DNA of 64,000 nucleotides, taken from the NCBI GenBank assembly GCA_902778135.1, contig CACYWP010000008.1, forward strand, positions 1 to 64,000, in the 5' to 3' direction. A program made the position numbers and the translations under genes. This DNA comes from an uncultured Coriobacteriaceae bacterium. GTDB lineage: Bacteria > Actinomycetota > Coriobacteriia > Coriobacteriales > Atopobiaceae. This document shows positions 51,738-61,281 of this stretch, one piece after another; position 1 is the stretch's first letter; every line of letters starts with the position of its first letter. Under the pieces are notes generated by a model. It was not told the origin of the DNA. It worked only from the letters and a program-made list of their open reading frames with translations, and did no database searches.

Positions 51738-53960
51738 CTACAGGTGCAGCACGCGGTCCCTGATCTCCTGCGTGCGTCCCTGGTTCCAGTACTGGGTGCC
51801 GATGTAGCCGCAGGTGCGACGTGCGACGTTCATCTTGCTCTGGTCACGGTTGCCGCAGTTGGGGCACTCCCATACCAGCTTGCCGTCGTCCTCGACGATC
51901 TGGATCTCGCCGTCGTAGCCGCAGCACTGGCAGTAGTCGCTCTTGGTGTTGAGCTCGGCATACATGATGTTGTCGTAGATGTACTGCATGACGCTGATGA
52001 CGGCCTCGAGGTTGTCCTGCATGTTGGGGACCTCGACGTAGCTGATGGCACCGCCGGGGGAGAGGCGCTGGAAGGCGCTCTCGAAGCTCAGCTTGGTGAA
52101 GGCGTCGATCTCCTCGGTGACGTGGACGTGGTAGCTGTTGGTGATGTAGCCCTTGTCCGTGATGCCCGGCACGATGCCGAAGCGGCGCTGCAGGCATTTT
52201 GCGAACTTGTAGGTGACGCTCTCGATGGGCGTGCCATAGACGGAGTAGTCGATGTCCTCGGCCAGCTTCCACTCGGTGCACCTGTCGTTCATGTGCTGCA
52301 TGACCGAGAGGGCGAAATCGGTGGCCTTGGGGTCGGTGTGGCTGTGGCCGGTCATGTACTTGACGCACTCGTACAAGCCCGCATAGCCCAGGCTGATCGT
52401 GGAGTAGCCGCCGTAGAGGAGCTTGTCGATGGTCTCCCCCTTCTCCAGGCGCGCCAAGGCGCCATACTGCCACAGGATCGGGGCGGCGTCGGAGACGGTC
52501 CCCCTCAGGCGCTCGTGGCGGGCGCGCAGCGCACGGTGGCACAGGTCCAGGCGCTCGTCGAAGATCTCCCAGAAGCGCTTCATGTCACCGCTGGAGGACA
52601 GGGCGACGTCGGGGAGGTTGATGGTGACGACGCCCTGGTTGAAGCGGCCGTAGTACTTGGGCTTGCCGGGCTCGTAGTTCTTGGCCTTGGCGACGTTGCC
52701 GTAGCCGTTGCCCGAACGGTCGGGGGTCAGGAAGCTGCGGCAGCCCATGCAGGTGTAGCAGTCGCCGTTGCCCTCGGTCTCGCCCTTGGAGAGCTTGTAC
52801 TCCAGCATCTTCTTCTCGGAGATGTAGTCCGGGACCATGCGCTTGGCGGTGCACTTGGCGGCGAGCTTGGTCAGGTAGAAGTAGGGGGTGCCCTCGGTCA
52901 GGTTGTCCGGCTCGAGCACGTAGATGAGCTTCGGGAACGCGGGGGTGATCCAGACGCCCTTCTCGTTCTTGACGCCCTGGTGGCGCTGCCTCAGCATCTC
53001 CTCGATGATGAGGGCGAGGTCGGCCTTCTCCTGGGCGTTGCGTGCCTCGTTGAGGTACATGAACACCGTGATGAAGGGGGCCTGGCCATTGGTGGTCATG
53101 AGGGTGACGACCTGGTACTGGATGGTCTGGACGCCACGGGCGACCTCCTCGCGCAGGCGCTTCTCGACCATGACGTCGATCTGCTCCTGGGAGGCGTGGA
53201 AGCCGATGGTCTCCATCTCGGCGTAGACCGAGCGGCGGATCTTCTTGCGGCTGACGTCGACGAAGGGGGCCAGGTGGGTCAGGCTGATGGACTGGCCGCC
53301 GTACTGGGTCGAGGCAACCTGGGCGATGATCTGGGTCGCGATGTTGCAGGCGGTGGAGAAGCTGTGCGGCTTCTCGATGAGGGTGCCGGAGATGACCGTG
53401 CCGTTCTGCAGCATGTCCTCGAGGTTGACGAGGTCGCAGTTGTGCATGTGCTGGGCGAAGTAGTCGGCGTCATGGAAGTGGATGATGCCCTGCTCGTGCG
53501 CGTCGACGACGTCGGCGGGCAGCAGCGTGCGCATGGCCAGGTCCTTGGAGACCTCGCCGGCCATGTAGTCGCGCTGGACGGAGACGACCGTGGGGTTCTT
53601 GTTGGAGTTCTCCTGGATGACCTCCTCGTTGACGCACTCGATGAGGGCGAGGATCTTGTCGTCGGTCGTGTTCTTGCGACGCCTCTGGTTCTGCAGGTAG
53701 CGGTAGATGATGTACTTGCGGGCCACCGAGAAGCGGTCGAGCGCCATCAGCTGGTCCTCGACGAGGTCCTGGATCTCCTCGACGGTGACGGTGTGGCCGG
53801 CAGCCTTGCACTTGTCCTCGACGTTGAGGGAGGCGAACTTGACCTCGCGCTCGCTGAGGCGCTCGTCCTCGGGGACCTCGCGGTTGGCTGCCTTGATGGC
53901 GTTCTCGATCTTGGAGAGGTCGAAGGGGACTTCCGAGCCGTTGCGCTTGATGATCTTCAC
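51738..53960 (-). CDS. nrdD: anaerobic ribonucleoside-triphosphate reductase
   Basis: A 740-residue class III reductase that makes dNTPs without oxygen. An N-terminal ATP cone (VKIIKRNGSEVPFDLSKIEN) precedes the catalytic barrel. The glycyl-radical residue is Gly718 in RRTCGYIGTQ near the C-terminus, and a zinc site is formed by CQCCGYDG and CPNCGN. Allosteric control by ATP/dATP at the cone is expected. GTG 53960 has AGGAGTGCTGAC upstream; ATG 53984 is the alternative. Two NrdR-like boxes lie upstream. Confidence 0.96.
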   Translation of the reverse strand: MKIIKRNGSEVPFDLSKIENAIKAANREVPEDERLSEREVKFASLNVEDKCKAAGHTVTVEEIQDLVEDQLMALDRFSVARKYIIYRYLQNQRRRKNTTDDKILALIECVNEEVIQENSNKNPTVVSVQRDYMAGEVSKDLAMRTLLPADVVDAHEQGIIHFHDADYFAQHMHNCDLVNLEDMLQNGTVISGTLIEKPHSFSTACNIATQIIAQVASTQYGGQSISLTHLAPFVDVSRKKIRRSVYAEMETIGFHASQEQIDVMVEKRLREEVARGVQTIQYQVVTLMTTNGQAPFITVFMYLNEARNAQEKADLALIIEEMLRQRHQGVKNEKGVWITPAFPKLIYVLEPDNLTEGTPYFYLTKLAAKCTAKRMVPDYISEKKMLEYKLSKGETEGNGDCYTCMGCRSFLTPDRSGNGYGNVAKAKNYEPGKPKYYGRFNQGVVTINLPDVALSSSGDMKRFWEIFDERLDLCHRALRARHERLRGTVSDAAPILWQYGALARLEKGETIDKLLYGGYSTISLGYAGLYECVKYMTGHSHTDPKATDFALSVMQHMNDRCTEWKLAEDIDYSVYGTPIESVTYKFAKCLQRRFGIVPGITDKGYITNSYHVHVTEEIDAFTKLSFESAFQRLSPGGAISYVEVPNMQDNLEAVISVMQYIYDNIMYAELNTKSDYCQCCGYDGEIQIVEDDGKLVWECPNCGNRDQSKMNVARRTCGYIGTQYWNQGRTQEIRDRVLHL

Positions 53961-54064
53961 GTCAGCACTCCTCGTCGTGGTCATAGGTGCCGCTCAGCGG
54001 GTTGGAGGGCCGCTGGCCGGGTGGTCTCTGGTGGCTCCCGTTGGGTGCGCCTGAACTACTATGC

Positions 54065-54109
54065 CACAACTTGTTGTGTCAAAGAGGTGTTGATAACACA
54101 AGATGTTGT
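54065..54109. promoter_or_regulatory. pair of NrdR-like boxes upstream of nrdD
   Basis: The perfect palindrome CACAACTTGTTGTG (54065-54078) and the related ACACAAGATGTTGT (54096-54109) have centres 31 bp apart, the spacing typical of paired NrdR boxes. Their sequence fits the A/T-centred ACAC...GTGT form of the NrdR consensus. An NrdR repressor would couple nrdDG to dATP levels. The nrdR gene is not in this window. Confidence 0.75.
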
Positions 54110-54414
54110 TCAGAAGTACGTTGATAGCCTGTCGATAACTACCATCCCCGCAGGTAGGTGGAGGGGCCGAGTATCAACATTTCCAGTAGGCAAAAAAACG
54201 GCCCCGCCACATGCCGATTTGGCAATGGACGAGGCCTCCATAACCCGGGATTCGTGTCCGGTGGATGGGGTAACGGGGTGTGTTGCCGGCCTGTCCGGAG
54301 GTGTTCGGACGACCTGTCGACCGGTTTGCCTGCCCGCAGGTGCGGTCATGCCGCAAAGGGGACCGGCGCCCCTGGCCGTGGGACCAGGGGCGCCGGCGAC
54401 CCGCATGTGGTGGG
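54110..54414. other. intergenic region between nrdD and the M16 protease gene
   Basis: No gene is visible. Apart from the NrdR boxes, it holds only the hairpin at 54363-54396 described separately and a run of A residues (54184-54189). Confidence 0.5.
54363..54396 (-). terminator. terminator of the M16 protease gene
   Basis: Perfect 13-bp arms CCGGCGCCCCTGG (54363-54375) and CCAGGGGCGCCGG (54384-54396) with an 8-nt loop, 18 bp beyond the stop of the minus-strand protease gene. Confidence 0.85.
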
Positions 54415-57360
54415 CTATCCCAGCAGCTCGATGACGTCCAGGTCCAGGTCGCTCGCCTCGATCTGGTCGCGGCCGCCGAACACGCAGAAGGCGCGACGCT
54501 CGGGGAGCGCCGCCAGGACCTTCGAGAGCCCGCGGATGCCCTCGGGCGTGACGGCCAGCTCCTGCGCGCGGATCTCGTCGCGCCAGCCGTCGGGACGCTC
54601 GCTCAGATACAGGCTGTCCTGGCGACGCGCCAGCTTGCGCGGCTTCTGGGGTGCGTCGTGGGTGGCGACGCAGGACACGATGTAGCCGCTCATCTCGTCA
54701 TCGTCGGGGTCCCAGGCATCCAGCCAGCTCGCGGCCTGCTCGAAGCGGGCGACCGAGGGGTCGACGGCGGGGTCGCGGTAGGTGTAGAACTGCGCCAGGT
54801 GGGAGGGGGTGTGACGGAACCCGCAGCCATAGGCGCCGCCCTTCACGCGGACCTCGTTCCACAGGTAGTCGAAGGACAGGACGCGCGAGAGGACGACCCA
54901 AGAGCCGGAGTCCCCCTCGTCGATGTCGGCGGCCATCTGGCCCTCGCTCACGTAGCAGACGTTGGAGGGGATGACGAAGGCCTCGTTCCTCACCGTCGGG
55001 GTCGGGATCCGCAGCCGGTGGGCGGCCTGGTCCGTGGCCTGCAGCCCCAGCGTGCCGCCGACCTCCCAGAAGCGGTCCCGGTCCTGCCTCGAGCCGGTCA
55101 GGCTGACCAGCACCTCGTCGGAGGTGAAGATGCGCTCGGCAAGCCGTGCGAGGCGCTCGGGCAGCTGCGGGGCGCGATTGTCCCAGTCGGCCAGCAACTC
55201 CTTGACGAACAGGTAGTAGTCGATGCCCGCCATCGCCCCGTTGGCCAGTGCGGAGCTGGTGAAGTAGGTGGACAGGCGCGCCATGGCCGAGGCGTGGCCG
55301 GCACCCAGGAAGGTCTGCTCCATCGAGATGCGACGCTGCTGCACGATGTCGTGGATATGCCCGAGGTCGTCGAAGCGCGTGGTGCGCCAGACCTCGGAAG
55401 GCAGGGTCGCGAGGGCCTCGACCTTCTCCGAAAGGGCGCTGGACCCGACGACCAGCAGCGGCCGTGCGAAGCCTGGGTCGTCGTCGGCGCCGTAGACCTC
55501 GGTGAAGAAGGTGAGGTTGCCGAGGTTCTCCTCGACGACCGTGTCGAGCTGGGCGGCGCTCAGGCGCTTGGTGTCCAGCTTGCCCAGCAGGTCGCAGAGC
55601 AGCGACACGTAGGGCAGGTCCTCGTAGTCCAGGCGGCGCAGGTCGAAGTAGTGGTACGCATAGAGGATGTGGTGGGTGTCCAGGTCGTGGGCGAGGCAGG
55701 GAAGCGGCGCCTGCTCCAGGCGGGCGGGTACCTCGTGCGGCGCCTCGCCGATGTCGGCGACCGACAGGCGCGGCAGGCGTGCCAGGTCCTCGGGTGCGTC
55801 GGGACGCTCCTGCTCCTCGCGCAGGGCGGCTACCTCGGCCTCGATCGACGCGATGGCGGCATCGTCCAACGTGGCGCGGTGGGCGGAGAGCTCGGCCTGC
55901 TCCTCGGCGGCATCGCCCTCCTCGACGGGCACGAGCTCGATGGCTGCGTGGTGGTCGCTGTCGGTGACGATGCGGGCGAGCAGGTCCTCGAAGTAGCCCT
56001 GCCGCAGGCCGGCGTGCATGTGGGCGAGCTCGTCCTCGTAGCGCAGGTAGTCCACCGGGCGCTCGTCGTCGTAGAGCCAGCCGGAGAGTGCCTGCATGGA
56101 CAGGGCGACGCCGTCCGAGAACGAGCCACCCCAGTCGCTCTCGCGCAGGTTGAACTCGGCCTGGGAGAGTGCCGCGGAGAGGCGGTCGGCCTCAATGCCC
56201 TCGCGGACGAGGTTGGCGCAGGTCTCCTCGACCAGCTGGCAGAAGCGCTCGGCGACACCGGGCTTGGCGCCCTTGAGCACGAACGTCACCAGCGGCTGCC
56301 GCAGGCTGTCCAGCATCGATGCCTGGAAGTCGTCGCCAAGGTCCGCGTCGAGGACGGCGCGCTTCAGCGGTGCCTCGTTGGAGCCGGCGAGGGCGTCCAG
56401 CAGGACGTCGGCGGCCAGCACCCGCTCGCGGTCGGCGGAGGTGCCGATGACGTAGGCGAGGGTGACCGAGGCGTTCTCGGGGGCGGTGGCCATCTCCACG
56501 CGACGCAGGGGAGACGCGACCGGGGCCTGCAGCGGCAGGGGATTGGGGGCGCCGGCACCGCGGTCGCTGGCCGCGGCGAAGCGCTCCGCGACGAAGGCCA
56601 GCTCGCGCTCGATGTCCAGGTCCCCGTAGAGGATCGTGTAGCTGTTGGGCAGGTTGTAGTGGCGTGCGTGGTTGTCCAGGAAGCGCTCGTAGGTGAGGGT
56701 GGGGATGGCACGCGGGTCGCCGCCCGACTCGAAGCAGTAGGGCGTGTCGGGGAAGAGGTTGCGGTTGAGGTGCATGAACGCAACCTCGTCAGGGTTGGAG
56801 AGGGCCCCCTTCATCTCGTTGAAGACGACGCCGTTGTAGGCAAGCTGGTCGGTGTCGGGGTCGTACTCGTAGTGCCAGCCCTCCTGCTCGAAGATGCGGG
56901 GCCGGGCATAGATGGCCGGGTGCAGCACCGCGTCGAGGTAGACGTCCATCAGGTTCTCCAGGTCGGCGACGTTGGTCGACGACACCGGGTACATGGTCTT
57001 GTCGGGGAAGGTGAGGGCGTTGAGGAAGGTCTGCATCGAGCTCTTCAGCAGATTGACGAAGGGCTCCTTGACCGGGAAGCGCTCCGAGCCGCAGAGCACC
57101 GAGTGCTCCAGGATGTGGAACACGCCCGTGTCGTCCGCGGGCGGGGTCTTGAAGGCGATGGCGAACGAGCGGTTCTCGTCGGCGGTGGCCAGCCACATTA
57201 GGCGCGCGCCGGAGGCGTCGTGGCGCATGACGTAGGCGGTGCCGGAGAGCTCCGGAAGGGCGTGGATGGCGGTGACGGTGAAGCCCTGGTGGCTGGTGCC
57301 GACGGCCAGCGACGGGTCGGGCGTCGCGAAGCGGCTGGCGGGGTTGGTGCTGTCGGTCAT
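54415..57360 (-). CDS. M16 family metallopeptidase, presequence-protease (M16C) type
   Basis: A 981-residue zinc protease. The inverted zinc motif is His82-Ile-Leu-Glu85-His86 (FHILEHSVLCG), with the third ligand expected downstream near VVFNEMKGAL. The full chain contains the four M16 domains of the clamshell chamber, as in PreP, and an M16C-associated middle region. Such enzymes degrade unstructured peptides. There is no signal peptide, so it should act in the cytoplasm. It starts behind GGAGGACCC. A GC-rich palindrome (CCTCGG-GG-CCGAGG, 57483-57496) in the gap to the upstream gene may end the wall-protein transcript. Confidence 0.93.
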   Translation of the reverse strand: MTDSTNPASRFATPDPSLAVGTSHQGFTVTAIHALPELSGTAYVMRHDASGARLMWLATADENRSFAIAFKTPPADDTGVFHILEHSVLCGSERFPVKEPFVNLLKSSMQTFLNALTFPDKTMYPVSSTNVADLENLMDVYLDAVLHPAIYARPRIFEQEGWHYEYDPDTDQLAYNGVVFNEMKGALSNPDEVAFMHLNRNLFPDTPYCFESGGDPRAIPTLTYERFLDNHARHYNLPNSYTILYGDLDIERELAFVAERFAAASDRGAGAPNPLPLQAPVASPLRRVEMATAPENASVTLAYVIGTSADRERVLAADVLLDALAGSNEAPLKRAVLDADLGDDFQASMLDSLRQPLVTFVLKGAKPGVAERFCQLVEETCANLVREGIEADRLSAALSQAEFNLRESDWGGSFSDGVALSMQALSGWLYDDERPVDYLRYEDELAHMHAGLRQGYFEDLLARIVTDSDHHAAIELVPVEEGDAAEEQAELSAHRATLDDAAIASIEAEVAALREEQERPDAPEDLARLPRLSVADIGEAPHEVPARLEQAPLPCLAHDLDTHHILYAYHYFDLRRLDYEDLPYVSLLCDLLGKLDTKRLSAAQLDTVVEENLGNLTFFTEVYGADDDPGFARPLLVVGSSALSEKVEALATLPSEVWRTTRFDDLGHIHDIVQQRRISMEQTFLGAGHASAMARLSTYFTSSALANGAMAGIDYYLFVKELLADWDNRAPQLPERLARLAERIFTSDEVLVSLTGSRQDRDRFWEVGGTLGLQATDQAAHRLRIPTPTVRNEAFVIPSNVCYVSEGQMAADIDEGDSGSWVVLSRVLSFDYLWNEVRVKGGAYGCGFRHTPSHLAQFYTYRDPAVDPSVARFEQAASWLDAWDPDDDEMSGYIVSCVATHDAPQKPRKLARRQDSLYLSERPDGWRDEIRAQELAVTPEGIRGLSKVLAALPERRAFCVFGGRDQIEASDLDLDVIELLG

Positions 57361-57541
57361 GGGTCCTCCGTACGGTTCGGTGTCATGGGCGCGTTTGTTT
57401 CACGGTGCTTACTCTACCCGTCTTCGTGCGGGCGGGGCCGACGGCGTCCCCTTCCTCTCACAAACGCGACAAGGCAAGCCGGCCTCGGGGCCGAGGGGCC
57501 GTCGAGGGGGGCGGGCGGTGCCCATGCTCTGCGGATGGTGG

Positions 57542-58708
57542 CTAGATGCAGTTCATCTGGGACAGCACCGACGAGTACCAGTCCTGCCAGGTGGGCGGGC
57601 AGTACATCTGGGCCGCCGAAGGGGTGATCGTGTAGCCGTAGATGGCGGAGAGCCCCGCCACGTGGCTGCGGATGGCGGTGTCCCAGTCGCCCCAGCTCGA
57701 GTTGCCCCAGCCCCAGGCGTTGTGCGGGCGGAAGCAGATGGCGCCCATCGAGCTCTCGATGCACGAGATGGCGGGCGACCAGCGCGGGTCCACGTTGTAG
57801 TCCCAGGCGGCCTCGGCAAAGGTGCGACCGTACCCGCCCAGCGGCGAGCCGGCCAGGTAGGCGTCGATGCGCGGGGCCCACTTGCTGACGAAGGCATCGC
57901 GCTCGGACACCACGGGAGCGGCCGGCTGCGGTGCCTCCTGCTGGGGCTGGGCCTCCTGCTGCTCCTGCGTCGGTTGGGCCTCCTGCTGGGGCTGCGACTC
58001 CTCCTTGGGCTCGTTGACGCTCTCGGCGGGGGAGGTGTTGGACTCGGGGACGGAGACGGGGGCCTGCTGGCCGCTGGCGTTGGTGAAGGTCCTGCCCTCC
58101 TCGGCCTCCCTGGAGGCGGCCTCGATGGCCTCCTGAGCCGCCGCCTGCTCGGCGAGGGCCTGCGCGATCGCCTGCTGGCGCACCTCCTCGCGGGCTGCGA
58201 GGGCGTCGCTGCGAGCCTGCTCGGCCGCCTCGAGCTCCTGGTTGGCCTGCGCCTTCCTGGCCACCAGCATGTCCTCGGCCTCGACGAGCTGCGCGTTGAG
58301 GTCGTTGAGCTGCTGCAGCTCGGTCATGTTCTTGCTCTGGATGCGGTCGAGGTAGGTGACCATGGTGACGAGCTCGTTGAAGTCGTCGGCCGAGAGGAGG
58401 AGGTCGATGATGCCGTTGCTGGACTGCTGGATCTTGTAGAGCGTCCTGATCGACTCGGCGGCGCGGTCGCGCTGGGCGGGGAGCTGCTCCGTGAGCTCGG
58501 CGATCTGGGCCTCGTTCTCGTCGATCTCGACCGAGATCTGGTTCACGTGGTCAAGCGCCTCGTTGTAGGCGGCGGTCGACTCCTCGACGCGCTGCTGGAG
58601 CTCCTCGTAGGTCTCGGCGCGTGCGACGAGGGGCGACATGCCCAGGCCGAGGCCGGCGATGGTTGCCGCAATCGCGACTGGGACAATGCGCTGCACGGGT
58701 CGTAGCAC
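57542..58708 (-). CDS. secreted PcsB-like coiled-coil protein with a lysozyme-like C-terminal domain
   Basis: A 388-residue exported protein. GTG 58708 gives a signal peptide with cleavage after VARA at 31. A coiled coil (about 32-235, e.g. YEELQQRVEESTAAYNEAL) resembles the PcsB/P60 N-terminal domain that docks on FtsEX. A Gln/Glu/Pro-rich linker (about 245-295) follows. The C-terminal domain is not the usual CHAP or NlpC/P60; AISCIESSMGAI has the Glu-Ser pair of a transglycosylase/lysozyme fold. It is probably a peptidoglycan hydrolase. It is divergent from uppP. Confidence 0.85.
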   Translation of the reverse strand: MLRPVQRIVPVAIAATIAGLGLGMSPLVARAETYEELQQRVEESTAAYNEALDHVNQISVEIDENEAQIAELTEQLPAQRDRAAESIRTLYKIQQSSNGIIDLLLSADDFNELVTMVTYLDRIQSKNMTELQQLNDLNAQLVEAEDMLVARKAQANQELEAAEQARSDALAAREEVRQQAIAQALAEQAAAQEAIEAASREAEEGRTFTNASGQQAPVSVPESNTSPAESVNEPKEESQPQQEAQPTQEQQEAQPQQEAPQPAAPVVSERDAFVSKWAPRIDAYLAGSPLGGYGRTFAEAAWDYNVDPRWSPAISCIESSMGAICFRPHNAWGWGNSSWGDWDTAIRSHVAGLSAIYGYTITPSAAQMYCPPTWQDWYSSVLSQMNCI

Positions 58709-58928
58709 GGGAATCTCTTTCGTCGGGGACAGGACGTTCGGTACGCATACGTACCACAAAGTACTACCATAACGTCGCGCGATGACACGGTTATTCCATG
58801 AGAGGGATGTTCCGACAAGCCCCAAACACCGGCCGAGCGTGCGCGTTTTGCGTGGGAGTCGCACCGTTCGCGCCCGCAAGGTGCATCATGGACACCGTTG
58901 CATCGCTCGGCTCGAGGAAGGACCGCCC

Positions 58929-59855
58929 GTGGACATCGTCGAACTGCTCAAGGCGGCGCTCTTTGGCGTCGTGGAAGGCATCACCGAATGGCTGCCCGTC
59001 TCGTCGACGGGCCACATGCTGCTGCTCAACGAATTCGTGACGCTGGACGTCTCGTCCGACTTCTGGGACATGTTCCTCGTGGTCATCCAGCTGGGCGCCA
59101 TCCTGGCCGTCTGCGTCCTGTTCCTCGAGAAGCTCAACCCGTTCTCGCGCAGGAAGGACGCACCTGCGCGCCGTGCCACCTGGGCGCTGTGGGCCAAGGT
59201 CGTCGTCGCCTGCATCCCCGCGGCAGCCGTGGGCATCCCGCTCGACGACTGGATGGAGGAGCATCTGGGCAGCCCCTTCGTCGTTGCGGCGGCCCTCATC
59301 GTCTACGGCGTGGCCTTCATCCTCATCGAGAACGCGCGCGAGCGTCGCGTGCAGCGCATGGCCTCGCGTCCCGCCGGGCGTCCCCGCCACCTGGTTGCCC
59401 AGGTGAACGCCGGTGGCACCACCACCGAGCGTGCGGACGAGCTGGCCCGCGTCACCGACATCGACGCCCTCGACTGGCCTACGGCCATCGGCATCGGCAT
59501 CTCGCAGGTGCTCTCCATCGTGCCGGGCACCTCGCGCTCGGGCTCGACCATCATCGGCGGCCTGCTGCTGGGCTGCTCGCGCTCGGTCGCGGCGGAGTTC
59601 ACGTTCTTCCTGGCCATTCCCGTCATGTTTGGTGCCAGCGCCCTGCGTCTGGTCAAGTTCTTCCTCAAGGGCAACACCTTCGCGGTGGCCGAGTGGGAGA
59701 TCCTGGGGGTGGGCTGCGCGGTGGCCTTCGTGGTGTCGCTGCTGTCCATCCGCTTCCTGATGGGGTTCGTCCGCAAGCATGACTTCAAGCCCTTCGGCTG
59801 GTACCGCATCGCCCTGGGCGTGGCGGTCATCGCATACTTCCTGCTGGTGGGATAG
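58929..59855 (+). CDS. uppP: undecaprenyl-diphosphatase (bacitracin resistance)
   Basis: A 308-residue integral membrane enzyme that recycles undecaprenyl pyrophosphate for wall synthesis. The active-site signatures are [14 protein letters not shown] (16-29) and [13 protein letters not shown] in the second half. About eight transmembrane segments are visible. A hydrophilic stretch (about 137-178, [18 protein letters not shown] and on) is longer than in E. coli UppP. GTG 58929 follows GAGGAAGGACCGCCC. Confidence 0.95.
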   Translation: MDIVELLKAALFGVVEGITEWLPVSSTGHMLLLNEFVTLDVSSDFWDMFLVVIQLGAILAVCVLFLEKLNPFSRRKDAPARRATWALWAKVVVACIPAAAVGIPLDDWMEEHLGSPFVVAAALIVYGVAFILIENARERRVQRMASRPAGRPRHLVAQVNAGGTTTERADELARVTDIDALDWPTAIGIGISQVLSIVPGTSRSGSTIIGGLLLGCSRSVAAEFTFFLAIPVMFGASALRLVKFFLKGNTFAVAEWEILGVGCAVAFVVSLLSIRFLMGFVRKHDFKPFGWYRIALGVAVIAYFLLVG

Positions 59856-59880
59856 CCGCCGCCGGTCGCACGTATTCATT

Positions 59881-59919
59881 CGCGCCCGGGAGGGAAGCTC
59901 ACGTCCCCTTCCGGGCGCG
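59881..59919 (+). terminator. terminator of uppP
   Basis: Arms CGCGCCCGG (59881-59889) and CCGGGCGCG (59911-59919), with GAGGG/CCCCTT pairing partly extending the stem. Confidence 0.75.
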
Positions 59920-60084
59920 ATTCATTGCCACTACTTGTCTAGCAAAATGCTAGGAAATATGGCGAAGTTGTGCAGGTCAGGACAAGCAGAGGGGTTTAGC
60001 TGTGCAAACACCGAGTTCTGTCCATATGGCGACCATCCATTTGCAGTTTTCGGCCCCTCTTGTCGCGCCGCTGACGGGCGCTTC

Positions 60085-60113
60085 TTGTAGCAAACCTATT
60101 ACAGTTTTATTCA
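60085..60113 (+). promoter_or_regulatory. promoter of the amino-acid ABC transporter operon
   Basis: TTGTAG (60085-60090), a 17-bp spacer and TATTCA (60108-60113). It lies in an AT-rich 285-bp region (59920-60204) that otherwise shows only a small hairpin (CTAGCA/TGCTAG near 59939-59953) and no gene. Confidence 0.5.
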
Positions 60114-60204
60114 TTTCCGCCAACTTGCGCCAAAATGGGTATGCACTGATGCATGCAGTTTGTTTCGGGCGCTGATGCGCAAGGACGCACGTAAGGGGGA
60201 ACCC

Positions 60205-61182
60205 ATGAAGACAATCGACGAGCTGATGCTCAACCGTCGCCAGGCCCTGGCCCTTGGCCTTGGCAGCGTCGCCACCTTCGGTCTTGCCGCCTGTGGTGGC
60301 TCCGACGAAGCCGCCACCGACGCCGCCCCTGCCGACGACGCCACTGCCGATGCCTCGACCGAGATCGATGCCGCCGCCTTTGACGATCTGGTCAGCCATG
60401 GTCCCATTGCCACCGACGATCAGGTCACCGCGAACCAGTGGGCGACCAAGGTCAAGGAGGCGGGAAAGCTCCGCGTCGGCGGCGTCGAGACCTCAACGCT
60501 GTTCTCGCAGCTCAACGAGGTCGACGGCAGACATCGCGGCTTTGATGCCGGCCTGTTCCAGCTGCTGGCCAACTACCTGTTCGGCGATCCCACGGCCTAC
60601 GACCTGACCCTCGTCCAGTCGTCCACGCGCGAGTCCGTCCTGCAGAACGACACCGTCGACGCGGTCTTCGCCACCTACACCATCAACGACGAGCGCAAGA
60701 AGCTCATCTCCTTCGCCGGCCCCTACTATGTCGGCCACCAGGGCATCCTCGTCAAGGCGGGCAACACCGACATCAAGAGCGTCGAGGACCTCGCTGGCAA
60801 GATCGTGGGCGTCCAGGAGGGCTCCAACGGACGCGCCGTCGTCGAGGAGTACGCTCCCGACGTCGCCGAGATCCAGGAGCTGGGCACCGACGAGGAGCTG
60901 CGCCGCACCCTGGAGCAGGGCCGCATCGACGCCTACGTGGTCGACGCAACCCTGCACATGGGCTCGATCATCGAGAACCCCGGCAAGTACGAGCTGGCAG
61001 CCGAGTTCGGTCCCGAGGACCCGCTGGGCATCGGCCTGCCGCTGGACTCCGATGGCGTCGCCTTCGTCAACGAGTTCCTGACGCTCATCGAGCCCGAGAT
61101 CTGGCAGGGACTCTACATGATCTGCCTCGGCAGCCGCATCGGCGTCGACGAGGCTCCCGAGCCTCCCGCGATCGAGGCCTAG
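60205..61182 (+). CDS. ABC transporter substrate-binding lipoprotein, polar amino acid type
   Basis: A 325-residue extracellular binding lipoprotein. The N-terminus has NRRQALALG, a twin-arginine-like motif, and the lipobox LAAC with Cys30 lipidated. After an Asp/Ala-rich linker (31-65), the family 3 solute-binding fold runs from GKLRVGGVETSTLFSQL to LYMICLGSRIG. The contact LTLVQSSTRESVLQNDTVDAV is typical of glutamate/aspartate/glutamine binders. The ligand is an inference. It starts behind AAGGGGGAACCC and begins the four-gene operon. Confidence 0.92.
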   Translation: MKTIDELMLNRRQALALGLGSVATFGLAACGGSDEAATDAAPADDATADASTEIDAAAFDDLVSHGPIATDDQVTANQWATKVKEAGKLRVGGVETSTLFSQLNEVDGRHRGFDAGLFQLLANYLFGDPTAYDLTLVQSSTRESVLQNDTVDAVFATYTINDERKKLISFAGPYYVGHQGILVKAGNTDIKSVEDLAGKIVGVQEGSNGRAVVEEYAPDVAEIQELGTDEELRRTLEQGRIDAYVVDATLHMGSIIENPGKYELAAEFGPEDPLGIGLPLDSDGVAFVNEFLTLIEPEIWQGLYMICLGSRIGVDEAPEPPAIEA

Positions 61183-61230
61183 TCATCGTCCTCGCGCCTT
61201 CGCGTGAGGGCGCCTGGTTGGCTTAACGTG

Positions 61231-61263
61231 GATGGGGCCTCCGTGCTGCGCGGAGGCCCCATC
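61231..61263 (+). terminator. hairpin between the binding protein and permease genes
   Basis: Perfect 13-bp arms GATGGGGCCTCCG (61231-61243) and CGGAGGCCCCATC (61251-61263) with a 7-nt loop. It is followed by TG rather than a T run and then the ribosome site of the permease, so it is likely to protect the upstream mRNA or limit read-through. Confidence 0.75.
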
Positions 61264-61281
61264 TGTTGAAAGGAGGTGGGG

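Noticed and set aside
51708..54434. Long plus-strand open frame opposite nrdD
   Set aside because: It is the antisense of nrdD, with Val/Asp/Leu/Gly monotony and no motifs.
54280..57201. Long plus-strand open frame opposite the M16 protease
   Set aside because: Antisense shadow; the minus strand encodes a full-length protease with zinc motif and ribosome site.
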